Assembly (NCBI RefSeq): GCF_964340395.1
Contig: NC_135570.1
Location: 173,501 to 237,500, forward strand
Length of the DNA stretch: 64,000 nt
Direction: 5' to 3'
Source of the DNA: Glandiceps talaboti
Taxonomy: Eukaryota > Hemichordata > Enteropneusta > Spengelidae
Part shown: piece after piece, positions 48,842-64,000 of the stretch
Layout: every line of letters begins with the position of its first letter
Numbering within the stretch: position 1 is the stretch's first letter
Position numbers and translations under genes: made by a program
The notes under the pieces: generated by a model
What the model saw: only the letters and a program-made list of their open reading frames with translations
Databases searched by the model: none
Told to the model about the DNA's origin: nothing

Positions 48842-51800
48842 GATATGTTTTGCTTTTGTGTATGATATTTCCGAGTACGTTGAGATTAAATAACACTGAA
48901 TATTAATAAACTACAACATTGCGTTTAACTACAAAAGCTTCTAATGCTACTTGTCTTCATAACATGGAGGGATTAAAGAAATGTACATTTGTTAATTTCC
49001 AACCATTAACTTGCATATACCTGAAGTAAACTCAGTGTAACCTTTGGATAATCAGGAACCATTAAAGTTGCTTATGATGCTATACTTTGACTCACTTGTT
49101 ATCGAAAACATTGGTGTAAAAAGGAGCTCAAAAAGAACATATACTCTCATTATTTGTTACTTGTTTGGGTGTGGAAGGGAAGTGGTATTTGTTGTTGCAG
49201 AATAAGGTACGTGTAGTATTCTATGTAAATTCTGACAATAACTGAAAAGTACTTTAATCACCAAACACTATTAGTAGAATTCAGACCTAGAATTCATGCA
49301 TAGTATGTAGACGATTCTATGACATAATGTAGTTAGTATACATACATACATACATACATACATACATACATACATACATACATACATACATACATACAGC
49401 TATTATATCGTCATATGTACTAATAACGCCCCAGGCGACGGTTTTTAATGTCATCGAAAACATGCTTGGACACCACCAATATGCTAAAATAGTATTAATA
49501 CACTCGCTCATAAACTATGAGCACGAACGCATTAATTCAGTGCGAGGTCACGTCCTGGCTAATTATCAATTTTCATTTCATACAAGTGAGTACTGTTCAG
49601 AAAATACAAATCCTTGACAATGACTTTGCAGTGAAAGGAGGATATTGATACCATCTGCCGCTTAATGTGGAGCATTATTCTAAGCTTACAAGTCTTCAAA
49701 TCCTTCCCATGGAAATTACTGTCAATTTGTAATAAATATTCAACACTGTGTATCGAACCTGAATTAGCATAATTTTACTTCACATCACACCTATGTTAAA
49801 TCAACAGAGACAGTAAAACAAGTCATTCCATCCAGGCAGGGAAATATTTACCTGTTCGAATACTATCTATGGAACGTTCAACCTAAGAGAAGCCAATAAT
49901 GTAACACTAACTATTAACGTACGGTATAGTAACTCATCCTGTGCAACCTAATATATCATTTCTGAATCAATGTATGACGTAAAGAATTACCAAGAATTCT
50001 CTCTAGGTACAATGGCCTTCATATTTTATCAATCGTAAGCTTATTCCTATTTTCAAGATTATTACGAATTCATGCATGGTTAAAAACACTAAATTCTAAG
50101 ATGTATAATATTTAATGATAATAAAATAGTAATCTATAAATACAGTGAACGAGAAAATAATCCATTTGAATAATATCTAATTCAACTCAGGTTTGCAGGC
50201 TCCCATGTTTTATACAAAGTTACAACAAACCGAGTTGCTAATTTATTATACTATTCATATAGGCTTCATCAATATGCATATCCGTTTAATCCAGCGACAT
50301 TCAATTTCTTGCAGGGCACGATTCGTAAATTGTAGTAGAGTGGGCCGGGTAGGTACCCCCTCTGGCATATAATCTTCATTAATAAATTGTATGGATACTG
50401 TATCAGTTTGTTCCATTGCTTACATTTAATGGTTAACACACACATTGATTTACATGCATAGTGACGTCATATTTTTATAGCTATATCACGTCACAAACAT
50501 ATCAATAAACTTATTTATAGAGATAGTCATTATAAAATTTGATTGATTGAAATGTTAACCTAGAATTGTGCATGTATCATTTCCTAATGGCGCAAATAGG
50601 TGATGTCTGATGAAGAACGCATCCGTTACCTACAAGTGTTGGTTATTACTATATCTTAGGATAACTTTGGGCGTTCTCGAAGTAAGGAAATAAACAACTC
50701 TTTGCCAATATTTGCATTTATATTAACCTTAGATAATTACAATGCCTGTTTTTATCATTACTTTGGGAAGTACTTAGACGTATGTATGGTGTTCAGATGT
50801 TCAGTCAAACTAAACTATTGCTGGTATGACGAAATTTAAAATTATAAATACATACCACTATCTTCATTTTCACATTTCCAAGGCAAAAGTTGGATGATCC
50901 ACCTTTATATATCGGGTCAATGCCTGTGGGAAGATTCGTTGATAAAAATATCTTTTTAGTAAACTTTACAACATTATTGTAAGATCTTCTAAGTGATATT
51001 GTTTTAATAATTTAATGTACATATGATTTTATATCTGGTTGACTTGGTTTATTATATTTTCTGATTTATCAAATAAATATTGATTCTTTATGTTCCAAGA
51101 TGTCCAAAAGCACATTTAAATATCCTCTATATTGAAATGTTCTAACTCTGACATAAATGTCAGTGACAAATCATGGGGTAATTCAGGTACAAAATATAAA
51201 TTCCGGATTTTTCCAACTGTCATTAACCTTTCCTTTGTGACCTTGATGGATATGTGTTTAACAGACGTGGTCATATAATAAGCTATATACCTTACATGTA
51301 TCCATAAATTTCATTCTGACAGAGTGATGTTTAATTAAAGGATATGTTTAACTTTCAACTTCAATCTTAATGCATTTACCGTAATTGTCATGCATGCATC
51401 GGGCAATGTCGGATTAATTCTTAATTTAGTGTAACTCACTGTCGTTAATTGTGAAAGATTCATAAGTCTTATTCAAAGGCGTCGTAAAACATGTCCCAAG
51501 GGCTCCATATTGAGTTGTACTACCACAGGACTTTTTATATCGATCAATCTATTGACTTTGATCAGTTAATGACTAATCAGACTGTTTTGATAGCAATACA
51601 GTACATCATGCAATATGCATAAATGTTATTATTCAGACAGCAGAACACCTTGGCCATTAAAATATTGCCTTTATTTGAAGTTAGATCATAATTAAGTTCA
51701 TATTTAATTTTGATGCTATTTCTTGTCGTTTTTTCACATTTCTTTTATTCATTTTCATCTCTTTTTTAAGGAATGGAGTAAATTTCACCCTACTGCTTTA

Positions 51801-52780
51801 ATTATCAGTGAAGCTTCGTGTCATATTATAACATATGCGCAGTATAGCCACTACCTACCAGCTCGTAGAACTAAATACATAATAATATATATTACTCCTG
51901 CTTGCCCCACTCGCGAGAAAACAAATTATGTGCATTTTTATTGTTCGAAATCACGTTGTTGCATTTGACATAATAATCCAAATTAGTAATTAACACATAA
52001 TCAAATGCCCATGGGGCTGGATATTAATCATTTAATTGGTCCAGACCTATGTATAATTTATAGTCTCTGTACTTTTTTTTTAATGTACGGTAATTTCCCC
52101 AGCGGCATAATGGATTTTCAAATACTAATATTCTTAGATAGTGTTGCAAGATGCTGAAAGTATAACTTAACTGACAGTCAAATGTACAGTATACAGTAAA
52201 TACCCACCACAGCATATTGAGGAGCAAATCGGCATTGATTGGGAAGTGATTGAGCTTAAAGTGGGGGCTTGGTATAAAGCGCACGGAGACTGTAGTCTTT
52301 TCCAAACATTTACTAACTACACCGTTATGTCTTTATACCACGTATTGATACCTGTTAGAGATCGCTATGGGTAGCTAGGCATAAATCAACTTGTTTTTAT
52401 AAGGTTGTACTGATTTAAGGATATTAACATTTGAAACAAAATCCTACGAACAGTCATTAAGTCACAGACTTGGCCATTTTAATTTCCTTATACACTGTTG
52501 TCATTCATGTGTTAGTATTCAGGGTATCGATTTAAATCAGTTACATCATGTATTTACTTAATCACGTCAAATCCATAGTATATTAACTAATGTGAACCAA
52601 GGATACGTCTTCCTTTTTAAAACTAACACATTAACTTAAATAAAGAAGTCCAATGCATAAGGCTTAAATAGTTATCATTACACTGTTATTGATTTTTTGT
52701 GTGATAACAAAGCACCTTCAAATAGTACTTATTCAACTTTGAAAACTTGTAAAGAAGCTCGACTGCACTTGTGTTCTGCC
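48842..52780. other. Intergenic; (ACAT)n at 49338-49398
   Basis: The (ACAT)n tract has about 15 units. The rest is AT-rich, with no exon, RNA gene or mobile element that I can support. Confidence 0.5.
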
Positions 52781-52783
52781 ATG

Positions 52784-52878
52784 TTAGGGATTTCCTGTGA
52801 GGGTTTGTGGGAAAACCTTACAGGAAATGACATCACATTTGCCACAATCTCTTTCCTGACAGAGATTGTAGCAACGTG
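52784..52878. repeat. Two adjacent perfect-to-near-perfect hairpins
   Basis: Hairpin 1 (about 52786-52828): ATTTCCTGT.AGG.TTT against AAA.CCT.ACAGGAAAT with a 5-base loop. Hairpin 2 (about 52843-52875): GC.ACAATCTCT against AGAGATTGT.GC with an 8-base loop. They lie 15-20 bp apart inside a weak ORF (52697-52918). Function unknown. Confidence 0.7.
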
Positions 52879-56291
<3,413 letters not shown>

Positions 56292-59200
56292 TCAAAGTTT
56301 AGTTACTTGCGCTTCGACATCACTTTCTTCATTGGCATCCAAATTTTGAGCCAGACTTTGCGCAAGTGGTTCCTCTCTTGATTTACTATGTAATAGCTGA
56401 TGGCGACTCCCAGAATGTGTTAAATGACTGCAGGAACAATGGCAGTGACATGGTGGATGAAGGTGATGTCTCTGATACATATAGCTGCCAATATATAAGA
56501 TAGTAATAGGAACATTAGTACAAGCTATGTAAATTAATTTCACTGAGTACATAGTTTCATTTTTTTCTTGGAGGGCTAACGGACGGTGGTTTAAAATACA
56601 ATAACGTCCTTAAAAATTGTACTGAAAATACTTAAAGTAACATTCGAGGAAAATCAACTTTCTTGATTTATATTGTTGTTCATGACAGCAGACAGGATTT
56701 AACAGAACGAAGATATAGTTATCAAGGATCTAACGCCATCGCTGGTAAGACATTAACATAAATCATTGGCTTGGGGTCAAAAGACCAATATGGCCAGAGG
56801 GCCGATGCATTACGGAATTATACGGCAGCTACACTTGGTATATAATAACATGAATAAAACACTTCATTCACCAGTAGGCTGAAGTGATATTATATTCCTA
56901 TGAATATTTACTTCAGTGTATACTTAACACAAAATGTCACCAAACCTTATGGATTAACGTTTGGATTTGTTGCTCACGGCTAGATACACTGTCAATAACA
57001 CTGTGAGATTGATTAAGGAAGAACAGTTTCATATTGATATTAAATCATAAGATAGATGATATTGATAAATTGTAGACGACTTACTGCAGTACGCCATGAC
57101 TCGATAAAGCGTTTTATATAGGACATGTTGTACCTTTTGTGCATAAATGTATAAATTAATTAAAATAGTGTACGCTTTACAAGAATATGTAGTTTAATAT
57201 CGTTAACTTAATTGTTCCGTCAAATAATTATCTAAGTTTGTTAAAATGAACACACTTATTTCATGCAAGATTTAATCTTTGAGAACGTTAAATGTACACT
57301 ATATTAATTTTTGTCACGCAAAGGTCTTCATCCTTTTGTAAGGTCCTGATTGACAGCAAAGTTATAGAACTACGAAAATCAATAAATATTTATAATAAAC
57401 TCATATTTGCATAATATCGGTGGATGTATTCATCTCAGGGGAAATAGATGTCAAAAACACTCCAGAATAATTTCAAATGTCATGTCAGGTGTTTTCAATC
57501 ATTGTCACTGGAACCACAAATATGACGTCACTACAGTAGTAAATAGGAGTATCATTAATTTTACAATAAATACATACATTGTATATGTGACTTCGAAAAA
57601 TAGGTTTTTTTTAACATTTGATATTATTCAAGATTAATGCAGCACAACAGAATAATTTATTTAACGGTTTATTTAATCCCCACCACTACGTATTTTCTCT
57701 TTTCTTATCAAATAATGTATTGATGATAATATTGATCAATGGATAAGATTGATAATATAAAGTCTCCATGAGAACTGTATAATATTTTCTTTAGGGACAT
57801 TGATCAGATATTGCATTTTCTTATTATATCATTTCCTTTCAATCCTTTTATCTATTTTAAAAAGATATTCAATTTATTCATAAGTTCAGTTGGCCTCATT
57901 GAATTAAACATTGTCTTAAAATATAATTGAATACTGAGTTATTCATTTTTTGCATCGTATTTTGATTGCCTGCTGATTAATGGTGTTTGATTTGACAATC
58001 ACGTTTGTCTACAACACTCTGTGCATTAGTTACAGACGAATTGCATACAGTTACAAATCGCTTGGAAATCCGTTTCAAGGTTATGAATCTTGCATTAATT
58101 GCGGGCCATAGAATTATATTTACGATGGATGAACCAAACACCTAGAGCAAAAACATACGTTTTTTGTCGCGATGTTACTAACGATCATTACGATGCAACC
58201 ATATGGTCATTACAGTCATGGGATAATGAATCAAACATTATAAATTGATTCACTTCGACCATAATTTTTCTTTTTCTGTTGCTTTTTAAACGCACTGTGT
58301 TGACATAACATGTTGGCAAAAAAACACGGCTTATAATTTGGAATGTACATTTTCTTAAGGTTAGATGACTAGCAAACATATAATATAACTGCAATAAATG
58401 CAATGTATAAGTTTAAAGCTCAATACTAAAACATATATTCAACTTGATTTATATATACAGACTAAATATATGCAGTTTTTATATGTTACAGGAGAGGCCA
58501 TCACACTCCACAGATAGTGCTGAAGATTCAAACATTTATCAATTTGGTCGACTAAACCTGTCATGTTACACTTCTTATCCGTACTTCACTTCCTATTTAA
58601 ATTTCCTTGACTTCAAAAGTAATATAGAATTCAGAACAAAATTTTTGTATTTGGCTAAGTATTCAGATGGTTGTTTATACATGGTAAATTATCTTGAATC
58701 ATTCATACTTTGTAGTGTGCATATTTAACCCTTATGCTTATGTCCTCGTACTCATAATACGGTAAATACCAATAACAATAGTGGCCTACGTATACGTTAA
58801 TCATACACGTACACTTGGTACTACGTTGATGTAAATGCATCACTTGTAGATGTTGACCTACGGTATTCACTTTTGGTTTTAAATGCTGGGTATTGCAAGA
58901 CATAGTGCATCTAGTACTACTACGAAATGCACGTGAACTATTTGAACTACAAACTATGCAGTCTGAACATGCAGTTCCGATGAGATGAGATATCAAGTTC
59001 AGTAAGACTGGACACAAGGTTTTATGTTATATGAATAAGATAAACATACTAAAGACAGCTGTCATCGACGTTCAGGCACCACTTGTAGTTTCCGACCTTC
59101 CATGTACGTACAGGTGTATTGTTAACACTCGATGACCTGCCTGTATCGTGGTATACATGTATGTACAGGTGTATTGTTCACACTCGATGACCTGCCTGTA

Positions 59201-60024
59201 TCGTGGTATACATGTATGTACAGGTGTATTGTTTACACTCGATGACCTGCCTGTATCGTGGTATACATATGCTTTGGTACTTTGTAAAGTAACTGTATCC
59301 ATATATCCGTAACAAGATATGTGTATAAAAGATTAATGTAAATATATGCCAGGAAAATCTTAGACACGTTTCAAGTTCGCCAAAGTGTGGAATTTTTAGC
59401 AAGTGAACTAAAAAAAGATGAGAACGACTTGTATTGTGGCATTTCTTTGAAAACAAATGTCGTTTCATCTCCTTGAACACGAACGTTTTTGCCCTATGTA
59501 AATTACACGGGCGGCATAAGTACAAGGTTGCATCAAATGCATAGTTATATCTTTGCACTAGACATTTCATGCACACTTTAATCGTAATAATTGTTGCGGA
59601 AAATAACGGCATACGTAGTCGAAACGTTTTTTGACATTTTTCAAATGACGTCGGTGATGTGATTGATATTTTTGGTGTGCTCAATGTATAGATTATTATT
59701 TGAACTTTCAACAGTTGTGTGTAACATACCTCATCTCTTTCATAAAGTCGTTATTTCTATCTACCATTTCTTTACTACTATCCACTTTAACATTTTCCTT
59801 CCGATGAGTTGTCGTCTGTCTCGATGTTTGAGTTCGACGCAAACGAAGCTTTGCCTGTCTAGAATGTCTTCGGCAATGTTGTATGAGTTTAACTGCTACA
59901 GCTACAAGTGAGACGAAGACTAATGCTGGCATTAGAATATTTACTGAGTCGAGGCTTGAATGGACGGTGATGTACGATCGAGAAAATCCATCTATACCAT
60001 GTTTATTAGTCTTTCCATTACCAC
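56292..60024 (-). CDS. Single-pass membrane protein, last two exons (partial, unrecognised)
   Basis: Minus-strand exons 59730-60024 and 56292-56484. The first starts after TTTTCAG in phase 1 and ends AG|GTATGT in phase 2; the second starts after TTGGCAG in phase 2 and runs to a TGA stop, so the frames join (EM-S-YMYQRHH). The first exon encodes a short ectodomain stalk (GGNGKTNKHGIDGFSRSYIT), one hydrophobic segment (LMPALVFVSLVAVAVKLI) and a very basic juxtamembrane stretch (HCRRHSRQAKLRLRRTQTSR). The second encodes a His/Cys-rich cluster (HPPCHCHCSCSH) and an acidic end (NEESDVEAQVTKL). This is the layout of a type I receptor-like protein, but I do not recognise the family. Upstream exons with the extracellular part must lie to the right; none could be identified before the window ends. 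Confidence 0.55.
59108..59272. repeat. 55-bp minisatellite, 3 units, in the membrane-protein intron
   Basis: Three units of 55 bp from CAGGTGTATTGTT through CACTCGATGACCTGCCTGTA to TCGTGGTATACATGTATGTA, differing at only a few positions (for example GTTAAC/GTTCAC/GTTTAC). Confidence 0.95.
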
Positions 60025-61773
60025 CTGAAAATGAAAGGAAATGTTAGATCAATGTAAGAATTACTCACTGTAATGGATGGATGGATGGATGGATGGATGG
60101 ATGGATGAACATACGGACGAAGGGTTGGAGGGAAAGAAGGGTTGGAATATATAAACTGACATGACATAAATAACTTGAAAAACATATAGAGCAAATCCTG
60201 CTTTTATAGCACAACCGTCTACAACATAATACGGTGAACATTTTTACGTTTACAAATGATGTCATTGTGAAACCTTTACGTCGCTAAACGTATTAGCTCC
60301 AAATATAACGCACCCCCTGAATTATTGATTTACCCGTAATATACTCATCTAGGTCGTATTAGTTGGTTTGTATCACAAACGTAGATATACTGAAATCGAG
60401 GATATTAGATTTCCTAGATAGAATGCCCATAATTGATAAAAAAATATTATTTTAAAAGAAACGCAGTCTCAGCACTAGTCAGTCGGTAAACTAAAAAAAA
60501 TGAGTTTGAATAAAAGGACATGTCCAAGTCTGGTTTAAAAAACTCCCAGTACAAAAATAGATTCCTTGAAGAACGAATACATTGACACAGACGTACCTAG
60601 ATGATTGTATCTAATTATAGAAAACACAAAGTCTATCTTACTTCAGTAAATCAATTTATTTTCCAACGTTTGTCTTATTCTTAGCATTAGCGTTTATTTT
60701 ATTCCGAGGCAAAATCTAATTTGTTGCTTTTTTCAAAGTCACAATTTCTTTAAGGTCTAAATTGCAACCTCGTGATCATTTGACATTTCCAGTCGTTAAA
60801 CCAACAATAGCCCTCCAAATAACAGGTGTCGGAGAACTAAATAACAGGTGTCGGAGAACTAATGTATTCGACATTCATTAATTTTAACCATCGACAGTAT
60901 TTGACATTTAACAACAGCAGCAACCGGAAATTGTTGATAGAGCAAAGTCAAAATAAAAAAAGAAACACGTTTCATTTTGTGGAAAATGAGACTTCAACAT
61001 TCTTTAAAGTAAATCAAGATAGTACGTCACCCCTCCAATTTGCTTAAAGGTTAAATATATGTTTCTTGAGTGTTTGGAATGTATCACATTTTGATGCTAA
61101 AAATTAATATTATATGAGTATGTACGTAAATAAATAGGGTGACAATAAGAATGGTTTGGTTACACATTTTGGCTAATATCTCTTTATGGCGGAACATCTG
61201 GTGATAATAAATACAAGAGTGGCATTTTACTAATTACCATGGACTAATGGTAAATGGAGGACAACCTAAGACAATATTACCATATCTGCTTTGTTTTTGT
61301 CTATCACCTTGTATTTTATTGTAATTTCATTGCTCCTTAGTATTTAATGCAATTATGTTTTTGAACGAAAATAATCTGCAATATTACCAGTAGACATATC
61401 GTCTAGATTTGGCAGACTTTGGAATTTTAATATCATTTCTGTACTTCATGCACAGGAAAATCTGTTTCAGTTCCTATACGTTATCCATATGTTTGAGTAT
61501 TCATTATAACAATATTGACATATGAACACGCCTTCACTCAACCTGAATAGCTTGCACCTGTTCATTCTTGAATTTTATGTACTGATATTAAGGGCTTGCT
61601 ATGAAATACTACCATTCAGTAATCCGTACCTTACAAATTTGCACTACTTTTCAGTTTTACTCTTTGGACTTATGATAATGGAAGGAACGGTTAAGTACCA
61701 ATATGATGTAAAACCTATCAAGGTAAAGGACATAGATGAAGATACAGATAGACCAACGCCGCAGCGGAGGAAC

Positions 61774-61834
<61 letters not shown>

Positions 61835-62555
61835 GTTACCTGTCAGTTACCTGTTTTACATTATTTTGTCCTTTCGCATAGTAAGTAAATATAAACTTTT
61901 TAAAATTTGAAATGGAGAAAGTGACTTTAAAATCTGGTTTAAATTGAGATAAGTTATCCTTTTATTGTTATGTACGCGTATTAGTTACGTAAAACTTATA
62001 ATAGTTGTACATAATACAGACCTTAAACATGACTAATATCATCGGCGTTTTAAACTAATATTCTCTACCTTTGTGGAGAGAAGATATCCGTGAACATACG
62101 GCCCTACGACTCCAAACACAACAGCTAGACAGTTGCAACATATGTCGTCGATTATATTGATGTAGACTACAGATTAAGGAGACTAAGTCCGTATATTAAA
62201 ACATTTGGTTACACAAAAAGAAACTACAATCTGCGAATTACCGTGACTCTTGACCTGCAATTCAGTGACAAATCTTTCATGTAGACACTGTATTGCAAAA
62301 CACGACGTATGCTGCCAGATATTTATACAGGTAAAGCAAGACAGACTTTACATTTCCAGACACCGTGAATACTATCCGTGTACGTCCTTGCGTTTTGTTT
62401 AATTACCAATTTAAATGGAAACAGATTCAGAGTAGAGTGACATTATCTACGTCCCTTGGAAGTGTTGGGAATATTTTGTTCATCGTCAATGTCGACAGAT
62501 TTCATAAAAGACGCAATGTCTAGGTTGGCGGATTGTCACAGAGGCAGGCAGGCTG
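60025..62555. other. Upstream side of the membrane-protein gene; nothing firm
   Basis: Contains (GGAT)n at about 60073-60107, a 24-bp duplication (AATAACAGGTGTCGGAGAAC) near 60817-60860 and (ACAG)n at about 61776-61833. A segment at 61652-61721 has an acceptor-like and a donor-like edge on the plus strand but no other support. Confidence 0.5.
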
Positions 62556-62922
62556 ACTGACTGACTGACTGACTGACTGACTGACTGACTGACTGACTGA
62601 CTCGACTCGACTCGACTCGACTCGACTCGACCACCCACCCACCCACCCACCCACCCACCCACCCACCCAGTCAGTCAGTCAGTCAGTCAGTCAGTCAGTC
62701 AGTCAGTCAGTCAGTCAGTCACCCACCCACCCACCCACCCACCCACCCACCCACCCACTCACTCACTCACTCACTCACTCACTCACTCACTCACTCACTC
62801 ACTCACTCACTCACTCACTCACTCACTCACTCACTCATTCACTTACTCACTCACTCACTCACTCACTCACTCACTCACTCACTCACTCACTCACTCACTC
62901 ACTCACTCACCCACTCACCGAC
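62556..62922. repeat. Composite microsatellite: (CTGA), (CTCGA), (CCAC), (AGTC), (CCAC), (CACT)
   Basis: In order: (CTGA)n to about 62602, a pentanucleotide (CTCGA)n at about 62602-62630, (CCAC)n, (CAGT)n, (CCAC)n again, then a long (CACT)n to about 62915. The pentanucleotide inside tetranucleotide arrays is unusual. Confidence 0.95.
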
Positions 62923-63709
62923 ATCGACTGTCAATTTGACTACTTGTACAATCATTCATTTTGTTATATTTCTCTCTTAATTCTGTTTTTGGATAAAACA
63001 GCCTACGTAACAAGGTAACAACAGGACGTCGAGTGAAAGTGATCGATAAATAAGCCGAATGAGAGTGCAATTAACTATTTTCTAAACGTTATTCAGAAAA
63101 AACCTGCATGTGTCCAACACGGTATCTAAACAACATTTTAAAAAGCTGAAGAAAAAAATACTATTTTGTTCTTCCAGCCTAAGGAAAAAAGAGTGATAGA
63201 GTGAACTTGTTGTCAATCGATACAAAAACAGAAAATGACAGAAATCATACTCCGAGTTAAATATATACAGTATGGTAACTATTGGACGCGGCCATCTTAC
63301 TGAACAATTTTTTGCAAATCGATCATTGCAATTTTCTGTCAACATGCTGTAAGACAACTATCAAGTATGCAAAAAGCACGCAATGAAACTATACGTATCG
63401 TACGTGTAAACTGATTCTAGCACAAGTTATAATTTATAATACATTGTGATTTGTTCTGATGGTCTGTACTGTACAAAAATCAACTCCCACTGATATTTTG
63501 GAGGACACTCACTATCGTCGTCACATCAAACTAGTCATTTTTTAAATGTTCTCACATGCTGTATACATATTGCCATAACATAGTATTCTTTCGAAATCTT
63601 ATACCACCATATATATACATAGAGTTTCATTCTTCTTTCGCCAAGTAGAGTGCTCGATCACCTTGGAGAGCTATCATACACAAAAATGAAAGAAGACGAG
63701 TCTGATATT

Positions 63710-63710
<1 letters not shown>
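62923..63710. other. Intergenic or intronic, nothing recognised
   Basis: No exon or mobile element is supported on either strand. Confidence 0.45.
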
Positions 63711-63887
<177 letters not shown>

Positions 63888-64000
63888 GTGGGGAAACACT
63901 TTCTACATCATGTTGTGTACATCTGCTGCTAATCCAAAAATAATTGTAATGATTGAATTCGACCAGATGTTAGATTATCTCAACTAATTGTTCAGGGTGG

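Noticed and set aside
59178-59711. 177-codon minus-strand ORF
   Set aside because: It crosses the 55-bp minisatellite, has no recognisable domain and lies in the intron between two phase-matched exons of the membrane-protein gene.
61522-61779. Plus-strand ORF with exon-like edges (CAG at about 61651, AAG|GTAAAG near 61722)
   Set aside because: It is a short, unrecognised product with no partner exon; splice-like edges alone are not enough.

Overview
The window is nuclear DNA of an animal. Genes are split by GT-AG introns, most space is intergenic or intronic, base composition is AT-rich by eye, and micro- and minisatellites are very abundant. The families present (a DNAJB12/14-type co-chaperone, a group XII phospholipase A2, a fungal-type GH13 amylase, a CXC/PIN-type transposon protein, CR1/L2-like and Ty3/gypsy-like relics) fit an aquatic invertebrate such as a lophotrochozoan, hemichordate or cephalochordate. 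The species cannot be fixed from the sequence alone.

Layout, left to right. At 1-450 a minisatellite runs off the left edge. At 1705-1837 is the first coding exon of a DNAJB12/DNAJB14-like gene (minus), with the rest outside the window. At 5402-12214 is a three-exon minus-strand gene for a membrane-anchored SRPBCC/START-fold protein. Its first intron holds a 5.55-kb DNA transposon (6078-11630) with about 130-bp terminal inverted repeats, a TTA target duplication and one intact 1528-codon ORF. At 12838-13515 is a fold-back repeat, and at 14395-15745 a 36-bp minisatellite. At 16619-21979 is a complete four-exon group XII secreted PLA2 gene (minus), with a 28-bp minisatellite 16 bp beyond one donor site and a LINE relic in another intron. 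A divergent intergenic region of 2.4 kb follows and carries a large composite microsatellite. At 24369-32927 is a complete 11-exon secreted alpha-amylase gene (plus) of fungal (Taka) type, with a 52-bp x 31 minisatellite in intron 3. From 33 to 56 kb no gene could be supported: there are microsatellites, a 32-bp minisatellite, a decayed LTR-retrotransposon 5' end (LTR, primer site, gag with stops) and LINE remnants. At 56292-60024 are the last two exons of an unrecognised single-pass membrane protein (minus). The right end is composite microsatellites.

The host genes do not form an obvious pathway. The most interesting object is the transposon. It shows that a gene usually seen as an anonymous 'CXC domain' protein is the cargo, and probably the transposase, of a mobile element. 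It appears to combine paired N-terminal zinc-binding modules, a candidate DDE core, a FEN1/XPG (PIN-like) nuclease-like domain and a C-terminal Cys-rich CXC tail. From memory this most resembles the Academ superfamily, which needs a database check. The window also gives several natural cases of tandem arrays expanding inside introns of otherwise intact genes.
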